DNA of 44,622 nt from Gammaproteobacteria bacterium 13_2_20CM_66_19 (GTDB taxonomy: Bacteria > Pseudomonadota > Gammaproteobacteria > Steroidobacterales > Steroidobacteraceae), in assembly GCA_001914695.1 (NCBI GenBank), contig MNCZ01000133.1, positions 1 through 44,622 on the forward strand. Reading direction: 5' to 3'. This document shows positions 16,020 to 23,698 of this stretch, piece after piece (within the stretch, counting starts at the first letter, position 1; every line of letters starts with the position of its first letter). A program made the position numbers and the translations under genes. A model generated the notes under the pieces. It did not search any database. It saw only the letters and a list, made by a program, of their open reading frames with translations, and was not told where the DNA came from.

Positions 16020-16865
16020 CTATTGTGTCGGAGGGCTGGCGGGGACAGCCAGGCTCGCCGGCTCGTTTTCAGGAACCACCGGCGTCTGGGGGATGTACTT
16101 CGACGCCCAGGCCTCGATCACCCGCGCGGCATAGGCGGCAGCTGCGGCATCGGATAGCAGATGGTCGGCGCCGTCGAGCGAGACGAAGCTCTTGGGATGT
16201 TTGGCGGCCAGAAAAATCTTCGAGGCATTCTCGATGCCGACCACGGTGTCTCGCGGCGCGTGCATGACGAGCAGCGCTTTATGGAGTGAGCCGATGCGAT
16301 CCAGCAGGCGATGCTCCTCAGCGTCCGCGACGAAACTGTGCCGAATGCTGAACCGGCGCCCGGCAAGCGTTACCTGCGCCTCCCCCTTCTCGCGGATTTC
16401 CTCGAGCGAGCTGCCGAAGTGCTTGAGGACGTGGCCGACGTCGGCTGGTGCGCCGATGGTAACGACGGCGCGCGCCTCGGGAATATCGTGGGCGCCGGCC
16501 AGCACCGCCGCACCGCCCAGGGAGTGCCCGACGAGAATGGCCGGAGCAGCGAAATGTTCCCGCAGATGAATGGCGGCGTTCACCAGATCTTCGACGTTCG
16601 AGGAGAAGTTGGTGTTGGCAAACTCCCCTTCCGAAGACCCCAGCCCGGTGAAGTCGAAGCGCAAGACTCCGATGCCAGCCGCCGCCAAGCCTGATGCAAT
16701 GCGCTTGGCAGCGACCACGTCCTTCGTGCATGTGAAGCAGTGCGCAAACAGCGCGAAGGCGCGCACCGGGCCGGCCGGCAAGTCGACACGAGCGCTGAGC
16801 TCAAAACCCTGACTTCCCTTGAACGACGCACGGATAACGGACGTGTCTGGCCGCGGCGGCATCAT
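16020..16865 (-). CDS. Alpha/beta hydrolase (OsmC-partner type, without the OsmC domain)
   Basis: A 281-residue serine hydrolase with no signal peptide. The nucleophile elbow is GHSLGG (Ser near residue 113), the oxyanion region is FAHCFTC, and the acid and base are around MHAPRDTVVG and LDGADHLLSD. FAHCFTCTKDVVAAKRIA followed by RFDFTGLGSSEGEFANTNFSSNV is the pattern of hydrolases often fused to, or encoded with, an OsmC-like peroxidase domain. Here translation ends soon after the hydrolase fold with a Pro-rich tail, so the OsmC part is absent. Start at the double ATG 16865 with GGAG seven bases upstream. Substrate unknown. Confidence 0.85.
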   Translation of the reverse strand: MMPPRPDTSVIRASFKGSQGFELSARVDLPAGPVRAFALFAHCFTCTKDVVAAKRIASGLAAAGIGVLRFDFTGLGSSEGEFANTNFSSNVEDLVNAAIHLREHFAAPAILVGHSLGGAAVLAGAHDIPEARAVVTIGAPADVGHVLKHFGSSLEEIREKGEAQVTLAGRRFSIRHSFVADAEEHRLLDRIGSLHKALLVMHAPRDTVVGIENASKIFLAAKHPKSFVSLDGADHLLSDAAAAAYAARVIEAWASKYIPQTPVVPENEPASLAVPASPPTQ

Positions 16866-16920
16866 GTTCGCTCCGTTTCGATGGCGGGCCGAATTCGATC
16901 TTATCAAAAGGGCGTGGCGC

Positions 16921-17658
16921 TCACGGCTGCGCGGCCCGCACCGTCACGCCACTTGAGCGAAGCGCGTGAGCGGCTGCGCCGATGATCGGCGCCTGTCGAT
17001 GTGGCTGCACGAGAACCGCCGCGTCGGTGGCATCCGGCGGAAGCGCAGACACGGGCACGTCGAAGCCCCGGACCTCACCCTTCCACGTGCCCAGGGTGCG
17101 AATGCCACGCACAATATTGAACTCCTCGAGATTGCGGCCGGCGTTTTCCCCGCGTCCAATCGCGGAAACTGCATGGCGCAGGTACGTAACGAGCACCACA
17201 TCGCTATTGGGGGCGCCCGGGTGCGCACCGAGTTCGACCCGCACTTGCGCGGCACGCACCGTGACCGTGACGGGCACGCCGTCACGGTGCTCGCTCAGCG
17301 CCCTCGCAACTGCCTGTGGATCCCGGAGTGAATCGACCTGCCCATCGACGACGAGCTGCGGTGTGTATACCGATGAGCGGTGCAGATTTCGAGCGTAGAC
17401 GTTCTGCCGCTCTGCGGACTGCGGCAGGGCAAACCGATCACGCCATCCAAGGTCATCCCAGTAGTCCACGTGAAACGCCAAGGCAATAACATCGGACTGC
17501 CTGCTCAGTTGTCCAACGTAGGCGTCCGCCGGGGGACACGAGCTACAGCCCTGTGACGTGAAGAGCTCGACCACCACGGGCCGAGGTTGCGCGTGAGCGG
17601 CAAGAGCGCAGCCAAGTGTGGCGCCGAGCAGCAAGCATTGCCGAATCGGGCGCATCAT
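16921..17658 (-). CDS. Exported thioredoxin-fold protein, DUF1223
   Basis: A 245-residue exported protein: signal peptide (about 1-23, MRPIRQCLLLGATLGCALAAHA), then VVVELFTSQGCSSCPPADAYV with a CSSC redox motif (C38-C41) and the FHVDYWDDLGWRDRF segment typical of DUF1223 proteins. QNVYARNLHRSSVYTPQLVVDG follows, also family-typical. The CxxC and exported location suggest a redox role in the periplasm, but no substrate is known for this family. Start at the double ATG 17658 with GGAGA six bases upstream. It ends 55 bases before the hydrolase ATG in the same direction, so the two may be cotranscribed. Confidence 0.88.
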   Translation of the reverse strand: MMRPIRQCLLLGATLGCALAAHAQPRPVVVELFTSQGCSSCPPADAYVGQLSRQSDVIALAFHVDYWDDLGWRDRFALPQSAERQNVYARNLHRSSVYTPQLVVDGQVDSLRDPQAVARALSEHRDGVPVTVTVRAAQVRVELGAHPGAPNSDVVLVTYLRHAVSAIGRGENAGRNLEEFNIVRGIRTLGTWKGEVRGFDVPVSALPPDATDAAVLVQPHRQAPIIGAAAHALRSSGVTVRAAQP

Positions 17659-17840
17659 GGGGAGTCTCCGGAAACCGCGATGACCTAATAGACCGCGCAA
17701 CACCCGAGAACATTACACCTCGGCGGGGAATCCACCTCAGGCTGCGGATCGCCTTCCCTGTCCGGCCCTCACATTGTCGCTCGACAGCCCCGGACCGTCC
17801 TGTTCCGGCCGACCTGCCAGGAGCTGTAAGCTCCCACACC

Positions 17841-18479
17841 ATGCGAGTCGGCATCGTCGGTTCGGGCTTGATGGGCGCGAAGCTCGGAACGCTCTTCGCG
17901 CGCGCCGGACACGAGGTCGTATTCAGCTACGCCCGCAGCGAGCAGAAGCTGAGCGAGCTCGCACGGGAGGCCGGGGCTAAGGCCCGGCACGGCACGGTAC
18001 GTGAGGCCGCGCAGGAAGCGGACGCGGTATTGCTGGCCGTGCACTGGTCCCGGCTGGACGAAGTGCTGAGTCAAACGGGCGATCTGTCGGGCAAGGTGAT
18101 CGTGACGTGCTCCCTCCCGATGAACGACGACAACACCGAGCTCGTCGTCGCCCACAGTTCCTCCGGCGCGGAGATGCTGGCGGAGAGGCTTCCCAAGGCC
18201 AAGGTGGTCTCAGCTTTCAACACCGTTCCCAGCGAAGTGCTGTTTGCCGTCTTCGAAGCCCGGCGCAAACTCACCCGACCCAGCCTCGTGTACTGCGGGG
18301 ACGATTCTCGGAGCAAGAGGCTCGCCGCCGGGCTGATCCGCGACGTGGGTTTCGATCCCGTGGACGCGGGACCCTTGCGGATCGCCCGTCATACCGAGCC
18401 GTTCGCGCTGCTCGTCGCCCAGCTTGCATACGAGGGACAAGGCGGGCCGGAGCTCGCGTACCGCTTCGAGAGGTTTTGA
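17841..18479 (+). CDS. NADP-binding oxidoreductase, F420-dependent NADP reductase-like
   Basis: A 212-residue Rossmann-fold protein that opens MRVGIVGSGLMGAKLG, giving the GxGxxG dinucleotide site at residues 7-12. FSYARSEQKL then places positively charged residues where NADPH-preferring members bind the 2'-phosphate. AVHWSRLDEVL and KVVSAFNTVPSEVLF match the F420:NADP oxidoreductase/NPDX family. Most proteobacterial members do not use F420, so the substrate is unknown. It is divergent from the DUF1223 gene and convergent with the molybdopterin oxidoreductase (61 bases between stops, no terminator seen). Confidence 0.85.
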   Translation: MRVGIVGSGLMGAKLGTLFARAGHEVVFSYARSEQKLSELAREAGAKARHGTVREAAQEADAVLLAVHWSRLDEVLSQTGDLSGKVIVTCSLPMNDDNTELVVAHSSSGAEMLAERLPKAKVVSAFNTVPSEVLFAVFEARRKLTRPSLVYCGDDSRSKRLAAGLIRDVGFDPVDAGPLRIARHTEPFALLVAQLAYEGQGGPELAYRFERF

Positions 18480-18540
18480 CACGGCTGCGCGCACGTCGCC
18501 GGCGCGGGCGGAGGGGCTGCAGAGCCGCCAACTGAGCCTG

Positions 18541-20598
18541 CTAGGAGCCGGGGCCCGCCGGCGCGCTGGGTTGCGCGGCCTGTACCTCGACCCGAGTGTC
18601 GTTGAAGCAGGCGCCATCCGCGATGTCCGCCTTGTGTGTGGGAGCGAGCGCCGCCACGGTCTGTCCGTTGAGACTGGTGCGCAGCCAGGCGCCCTTCTCG
18701 GAGCACACCACCCCGGGTCGCACGGCCGGGGTGATCTGCAGCGGCAGGAATACTTCTCCCTGATCGTTCCAGACCTTTGCCAGCTCTCCTTCCTTGAGTC
18801 CCCGGGCAGCCGCATCCTCCGGATGCATCTCGAGCACCGGTGTCCCATCGCTCGCCGGGAGACCGCCGAAGGTCGAGGTAATGCGCTTGTCGGAGGCGGG
18901 CGTGATGAGTGTCAGGGGATAGGACGATTGCAGCGGCCGGAAACCGGGAAGCGGTGCGCCGTGGCGAGCTCGGAGCGTCTCTGACACGAGCTCGATCCTG
19001 CCGCTGGGTGTGCGCGGCCAGACCGTGTCGCACAGCACCGGCTCGACACCGCCGTACTCCATCTTGAGGGCGCTATCGAGCGGGAGCTGGCTCGGTCGCC
19101 GACCCTTGAGGCGCGGATCGTCGGCATTCATCGCCGCGTCCATCAGCTCGGCGTCGCTCGCCGTGAATGCCGGATCGCTGAAGCCGAAGCGCGCAGCCAG
19201 TCGCCGGAAGATCTCCGTGTTAGGAAGACTCTCGCCGACGGGTGGGATCACCGGCTCGGCGCGCTGCAGATACTGCTGTCCGTACGCGGGGTAGAGATCC
19301 GCGTGCTCGAAATGGGTACAGGCCGGCAGGACCACGTCCGCGAAGGCCATGGTGTCGGTCATGGCAACCTCGATGCCGACCGTGAACAGATCATCCCGCG
19401 CTAGTGCCTTTCTCATCCGATTCTGATCGGGATGAACGATGATCGGGTTGTGGTTGTAGACGAACACGGCCTTGATCGGCGGAGTCAACTGCTCATCCAG
19501 TATCGATTCCGCGACGTCCAGGATGTTGATCGTCCGGGTGCCGGGCGGCGCGAGATCGGGCCGCGTCAGCCGGTCGAGTGTCTTGGGGAAGGCATGGCTC
19601 GCGCCGCCGACCAGCCCGCCGCCGGGGACGCCGAATTTCCCCGCAAGCGCAGGCAGGGCCGCAATGGCGCGCAGCCCCGACCCGCCGTTGCGATTGCGCT
19701 CGAGTCCGTTCCCCCACGCGATGACCGCGGGCGTTGACTCCTTGTACCAGCGCGCGAGCGTGCGGACATCGTCGAGGCCGACACCGCAGATCTCCGCCGC
19801 GCGCTCGGGCGGATAGGCGCGGGCGGCTCGCATGAAGTCGTCGAACCCGAGCACGTGGCGGCCGATGAACTCCTGATCGAGGCCGGAGATTCTCTCGAGC
19901 TCCGTCGCGATGGCCCACGCCAGCACCACGTCCGTGCCCGGGCGGACGGGCAGAAGCAGGTGCGCCTGCTCGGCCACCTGGGTACGGCGAGGGTCGATCA
20001 CCACCAGCCGCGCACCGTGGCGCTTGGCGGCGTTGATCTGGCGCATCAGATGCAGATTGCACGCGCTCGCGTTGTTGCCCCAGACGATGATGAGCTGAGC
20101 GAGCGCCACCTGCTGTAGCGGCGTGCCCGGCGTCGCCCCGAAGGTCGCGGCATAGGCGGCGCTGCGAATGCCACCGCACAAGGGACTCCGGGCGAGGAGC
20201 GAAGCTCCCAGGCGGTGGAAAAATCGCAGCGACATCGAGTCGCCCGCCAGCATCCCGTGGGGTCCCGCGTAGTTGAGCGGCAACACGGCCTCGGGGCCGT
20301 AGCGCTCGATCACGGCGCCGACGCGCCGCTGGATCAGCTCGAGCGCACTCTCCCAGGTGGTCTGCCTGAACCTGCCTTCGCCCTTGGCGCCGATCCGCTC
20401 GAGCGGATGCCGCAGGCGGTTGGGCCCGTGGACAAACTGCGGATAGTACCGGGCCACCTTGGCGCAGATGGCGCCGTGGGTGATGGGGTTGGCCTTCGTT
20501 CCCCGCACGGCGAGCACCTCACCGTCGGCCACGGTGACGGCGAGACTGCACGTATCCGGACAGTCGAGCGGGCACACGCTGGGTTTTTGAACGTTCAT
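18541..20598 (-). CDS. Molybdopterin-dependent oxidoreductase (DMSO reductase superfamily)
   Basis: A 685-residue catalytic subunit. The N-terminal [4Fe-4S] site is CPLDCPDTC plus C45 in AICAK. The Mo-bisMGD domains follow, with WGNNASACNLHLMRQ and DPRRTQVAEQAHL, and the C-terminal MoCo-binding domain carries LITPASDKRITSTFG and LEMHPEDAAARGL. No twin-arginine signal precedes the cluster, so it is probably cytoplasmic. A Cys in SPLCGG could be the Mo ligand (inference). No electron-transfer or membrane subunit lies beside it, so it acts alone or with a distant partner. ATG 20598 is chosen because upstream sequence has no family match. The substrate cannot be told from sequence. Confidence 0.88.
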   Translation of the reverse strand: MNVQKPSVCPLDCPDTCSLAVTVADGEVLAVRGTKANPITHGAICAKVARYYPQFVHGPNRLRHPLERIGAKGEGRFRQTTWESALELIQRRVGAVIERYGPEAVLPLNYAGPHGMLAGDSMSLRFFHRLGASLLARSPLCGGIRSAAYAATFGATPGTPLQQVALAQLIIVWGNNASACNLHLMRQINAAKRHGARLVVIDPRRTQVAEQAHLLLPVRPGTDVVLAWAIATELERISGLDQEFIGRHVLGFDDFMRAARAYPPERAAEICGVGLDDVRTLARWYKESTPAVIAWGNGLERNRNGGSGLRAIAALPALAGKFGVPGGGLVGGASHAFPKTLDRLTRPDLAPPGTRTINILDVAESILDEQLTPPIKAVFVYNHNPIIVHPDQNRMRKALARDDLFTVGIEVAMTDTMAFADVVLPACTHFEHADLYPAYGQQYLQRAEPVIPPVGESLPNTEIFRRLAARFGFSDPAFTASDAELMDAAMNADDPRLKGRRPSQLPLDSALKMEYGGVEPVLCDTVWPRTPSGRIELVSETLRARHGAPLPGFRPLQSSYPLTLITPASDKRITSTFGGLPASDGTPVLEMHPEDAAARGLKEGELAKVWNDQGEVFLPLQITPAVRPGVVCSEKGAWLRTSLNGQTVAALAPTHKADIADGACFNDTRVEVQAAQPSAPAGPGS

Positions 20599-20765
20599 GG
20601 GGGCGGCAACCGATCGATGGGGGCATTCTACTCGCTGCCCGCGAGCGTCACCGACATGCCTGCAGCTCGCCATAACCCAGGTCAGGTTCAGGCGCGGGGT
20701 CGATGGTAGACAGGACGCGAGCCGATACCGGCATCCGCGTATACCGCCCGGTGGGGGTGGACCTT

Positions 20766-20794
20766 TTGCCGGTTGATAGCTTTTTAGCTATCAT
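20766..20794 (+). promoter_or_regulatory. Promoter with embedded inverted-repeat operator (antitoxin gene)
   Basis: TTGCCG (20766-20771) and TATCAT (20789-20794) are 17 bases apart. An inverted repeat with perfect 8-base arms (TGATAGCT at 20774-20781, AGCTATCA at 20786-20793) and a TTTT centre covers the spacer and most of the -10 box. Transcription would start at or next to 20801, the A of the ATG, which predicts a leaderless transcript. A repressor bound here would block RNA polymerase. Confidence 0.65.
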
Positions 20795-20800
20795 TTTACG

Positions 20801-21139
20801 ATGGCTGCGGCCCAAGCCTCGAGACTGCTGGCCTCCGCCCGGCGGCGTGCCGGGCTAACGCAACGCGATCTCGCGCGCCGTGCGCGCACCTCACAGTCCG
20901 TCATTGCACGCATCGAGTGTGGTGCTACCAGTCCAGGCTGGAAGACGCTGCTGCGCCTGGTGAGCAGTGCCGGCTTTGATTTGCACGTCGCTCTCAAACC
21001 GAGGGTTCGCGGCCGCTCCCACATGCTCGATGATGTCCCCCGCATATTGCGATTGACACCGGAGGAGCGCCTGCTTGAGCTGCGTAACGCGGCGCGCTTC
21101 CTCGCGGCTGCGGTGCGTGTCGACGATGGGCGCGTTTGA
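20801..21139 (+). CDS. XRE-family HTH regulator (antitoxin candidate)
   Basis: A 112-residue protein with a Cro/C1-type helix-turn-helix at about residues 5-60 (ARRRAGLTQRDLARRARTSQ then SVIARIECGATSPGWKTLLR). A C-terminal tail LTPEERLLELRNAARFL follows, a form I associate with antitoxins encoded before nucleotidyltransferase toxins. The ATG follows directly on the operator-promoter at 20766-20794 and has no ribosome binding site, consistent with leaderless translation. It overlaps the next gene by 14 bases. Autorepression through the inverted repeat is inferred. Confidence 0.8.
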   Translation: MAAAQASRLLASARRRAGLTQRDLARRARTSQSVIARIECGATSPGWKTLLRLVSSAGFDLHVALKPRVRGRSHMLDDVPRILRLTPEERLLELRNAARFLAAAVRVDDGRV

Positions 21140-21611
21140 CCCCGAGCGGATACTGCGTACCCTGTCGAGGCGGCGAGTTCGCTACGTGCTGGTGGGCGCC
21201 ACGGCTGCGCGTCTGCAGGGGTTTCCGCGCCTTACGGCCGATGCCGACATTGCGCCAGCCACCGACCCCGATAATCTCAAGCGCCTCGCGACCGCACTGC
21301 GCGACCTGCACGCGCGCGTTTACACCGAGTCCTTGCCAGAAGGACTGACCTTCAGCTGTGATGCCGAAACCCTGTCGCGGGCAGAGCTCTGGAACCTGGT
21401 GACCGACGCCGGGCGGCTGGATCTCGTCTTCAAGCCGAGCGGCACCGGGGGCTACGATGACCTCGCCAGGTCGGCTGTTAGCTTTCGGGCCTTTGGTGTC
21501 AAGGTGCGCGCCGCCAGCCTCAAGGACATCTTGCGCTCGAAGCTTGCATCGAATCGCCCCCAGGATCAGCAGGATGTGATCATTCTCACCGAGATGCTGA
21601 AGCGCCGTTGA
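21126..21611 (+). CDS. Nucleotidyltransferase, AbiEii/MNT-like (toxin candidate)
   Basis: A 161-residue protein with the nucleotidyltransferase fold. RYVLVGATAARLQGFPRLTADADIAP gives the G-x-T/S turn and the DxD-type metal pair (the turn reads VGAT rather than the usual GGS). The downstream helix VKVRAASLKDILRSKLASNRPQDQQDV resembles the AbiEii-type end, where Lys and Arg follow. It is short for AbiEii (usually 200 or more) but normal for single-domain partners of HTH antitoxins. Its ATG lies within the antitoxin gene, so translation is probably coupled. Toxicity is inference. Confidence 0.75.
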   Translation: MGAFDPERILRTLSRRRVRYVLVGATAARLQGFPRLTADADIAPATDPDNLKRLATALRDLHARVYTESLPEGLTFSCDAETLSRAELWNLVTDAGRLDLVFKPSGTGGYDDLARSAVSFRAFGVKVRAASLKDILRSKLASNRPQDQQDVIILTEMLKRR

Positions 21612-21674
21612 CAGCAGGTCACCGACTAGCCCGATGCGCTCCATCGGCTGAAGGACGAGGCCGCCGCGAAGCTC

Positions 21675-23594
21675 TCAGCGACTCGTTGCAGGCCCTGCGT
21701 AGCCGAGTGCCCGCAGCGCCTCGGCGATCTCCTCCAGAGTCCGCGGATCGTCGATCGTCGGCGGTACCGTGTACTCGTTCGAATCGGCAATCGCCCGCAT
21801 GGTCGCGCGCAGCACCTTGCCCGATCGGGTCTTCGGCAGGCGCGCCACGATCGCGACGTGCCGAAACGCCGCGATAGCGCCGATGTGCTCGCGGACGCGG
21901 TCGACGAGCTCCCGAAGCAGCTCCGGGTGGGGACGCGTGACGCCCGCCTTGAGCACCACGAGGCCGAGGGGGAGTTGGCCCTTGAGCGAGTCGGCGACGC
22001 CGATGACCGCGCACTCCGCCACGTCCGGGTGAGCGGCGAGCACTTCCTCCATGGCGCCGGTCGACAGGCGGTGGCCGGCCACGTTGATCACGTCATCGAT
22101 GCGGGACATGACCCAGACATAGCCGTCGCCATCGATGAAGCCGGCGTCGCCCGTCAGGTAGTAGCCGGGGTAGCGACTCAGGTAGCTCTCGCGGTAACCC
22201 TCATCGTTCCGCCACAGCGTCGGCAACGTGCCGGGCGGCAGCGGCAGACGGATCACGATGTTGCCGATCTGCCCGGCGGGCACGGCCGCGCCCGCCGCGT
22301 CCAGTACCCGCACGTCATAGCCCGGCACCGGCACGCTCGCCGAGCCCGGCTTGACCGGGAGCGGCGTGAGCCCCCGGCAGTTCGCCACGATCGGCCATCC
22401 GGTCTCGGTCTGCCACCAGTGATCGATCACCGGCACCCCGAGTTTCTCCTCGGCCCAGTGCACGGTGTCGGGGTCACAGCGCTCACCGGCGAGAAACAGC
22501 GTATTCAGGCTCGCGAGGTCGTAGCGCCCGATGAGCGCTCCGGCCGGATCCTCCTTCTTGATGGCGCGAAACGCGGTCGGCGCCGTGAACAAGGCGTTGA
22601 CCCGATGCTGCGAGACGACGCGCCAGAAGGCGCCGGCGTCCGGCGTGCCGACCGGCTTGCCTTCGTAGAGGATGCTGGTGCAGCCGGCGAGCAGCGGCGC
22701 GTAGACGATGTACGAGTGGCCGACCACCCAGCCGACGTCGGAGGCCGCCCAGAACACATCTCCCGGCCGCATGCCGTAGATCGCCTCCATCGACCACGCG
22801 AGGGCGACCGCATGCCCCCCGTGATCGCGCACCACGCCCTTCGGCTTGCCGGTCGTGCCCGAGGTGTAGAGGATGTAAAGAGGATCGGTGGCTTCGAGAG
22901 ACGCGCACGGGGCGGGCGCTGCGCTCGCGAGCGCCTCCGACCATTCCAGGTCGCGCCCTGGCGTGAGCGCGGCGCTCGCCTGCGGCCGCTGCAGTACGAT
23001 GCAGCCTCCGACCTCGTGGCTCGCGAGCTTGAGCGCCTCATCGAGCAACGGCTTGTACGGGATCACCCGCTGCCCTTCGATGCCGCACGACGCCGAGATC
23101 ACCATCACCGGACACGCATCGTCGATGCGCTTGGCGAGCTCGTGCGGCGCGAAGCCCCCGAACACGACCGAGTGCACGGCCCCGATGCGCGCGCAGGCGA
23201 GCATCGCCACCACCGCCTCCGGCACCATCGGCATGTAGATGACCACGCGATCGCCGCGGCCGACGCCCTGGGCCGCGAGGGCTCCGGCGAAGCGCGCAAC
23301 ATGCTCGCGGAGCTCCCGATAGGTGAGCCGCACGACCGTCCCCGTGACCGGGCTGTCGTAGATGAGCGCCGCCTGCTCGCCGCGCCCCTGCTCGACGTGG
23401 CGGTCGAGCGCGTTGTAGCAGGTGTTGATGCGCCCGCCGGTGAACCAGCGATAAAACGGCGCCCGGCTCGCATCGAGCACCCGATCCCAGCGGCGCTCCC
23501 AGTGGAGCGCTTCCGCCCGCTCGCTCCAGAAGCCCTCCGGGTCCTCGTGTGCGCGGCGGTAGGCATCGCGGTATGCATTGACCAGCGTGTTCAT
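21675..23594 (-). CDS. prpE: Propionate-CoA ligase PrpE
   Basis: Activates propionate to propionyl-CoA through an acyl-adenylate, at the entry to the methylcitrate or methylmalonyl route. The 639-residue product matches the acetyl/propionyl-CoA synthetase family. FTGGRINTCYNALDRHVEQG is the N-terminal signature, YTSGTTGKPKG (near residue 241) binds phosphate and is followed by VVRDHGGH as in PrpE, WWQTETGWPI is the A5 motif, YYLTGDAGF the A7 motif, and SRIDDVINVAGHRLS contains the hinge. The catalytic Lys is in KTRSGKVLRA (near 592). ATG 23594 is chosen on homology. No prp catabolic genes lie beside it. Confidence 0.9.
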   Translation of the reverse strand: MNTLVNAYRDAYRRAHEDPEGFWSERAEALHWERRWDRVLDASRAPFYRWFTGGRINTCYNALDRHVEQGRGEQAALIYDSPVTGTVVRLTYRELREHVARFAGALAAQGVGRGDRVVIYMPMVPEAVVAMLACARIGAVHSVVFGGFAPHELAKRIDDACPVMVISASCGIEGQRVIPYKPLLDEALKLASHEVGGCIVLQRPQASAALTPGRDLEWSEALASAAPAPCASLEATDPLYILYTSGTTGKPKGVVRDHGGHAVALAWSMEAIYGMRPGDVFWAASDVGWVVGHSYIVYAPLLAGCTSILYEGKPVGTPDAGAFWRVVSQHRVNALFTAPTAFRAIKKEDPAGALIGRYDLASLNTLFLAGERCDPDTVHWAEEKLGVPVIDHWWQTETGWPIVANCRGLTPLPVKPGSASVPVPGYDVRVLDAAGAAVPAGQIGNIVIRLPLPPGTLPTLWRNDEGYRESYLSRYPGYYLTGDAGFIDGDGYVWVMSRIDDVINVAGHRLSTGAMEEVLAAHPDVAECAVIGVADSLKGQLPLGLVVLKAGVTRPHPELLRELVDRVREHIGAIAAFRHVAIVARLPKTRSGKVLRATMRAIADSNEYTVPPTIDDPRTLEEIAEALRALGYAGPATSR

Positions 23595-23698
23595 TGTTCT
23601 GCACCCGTCCGGCTTCGGATCGTACCTCCAGCGCGGGTGCTCCGGCTTCGGTTTCGCACGACCCGAAGCCAAACACCATCAGAACGAGGGCGTCGTCG

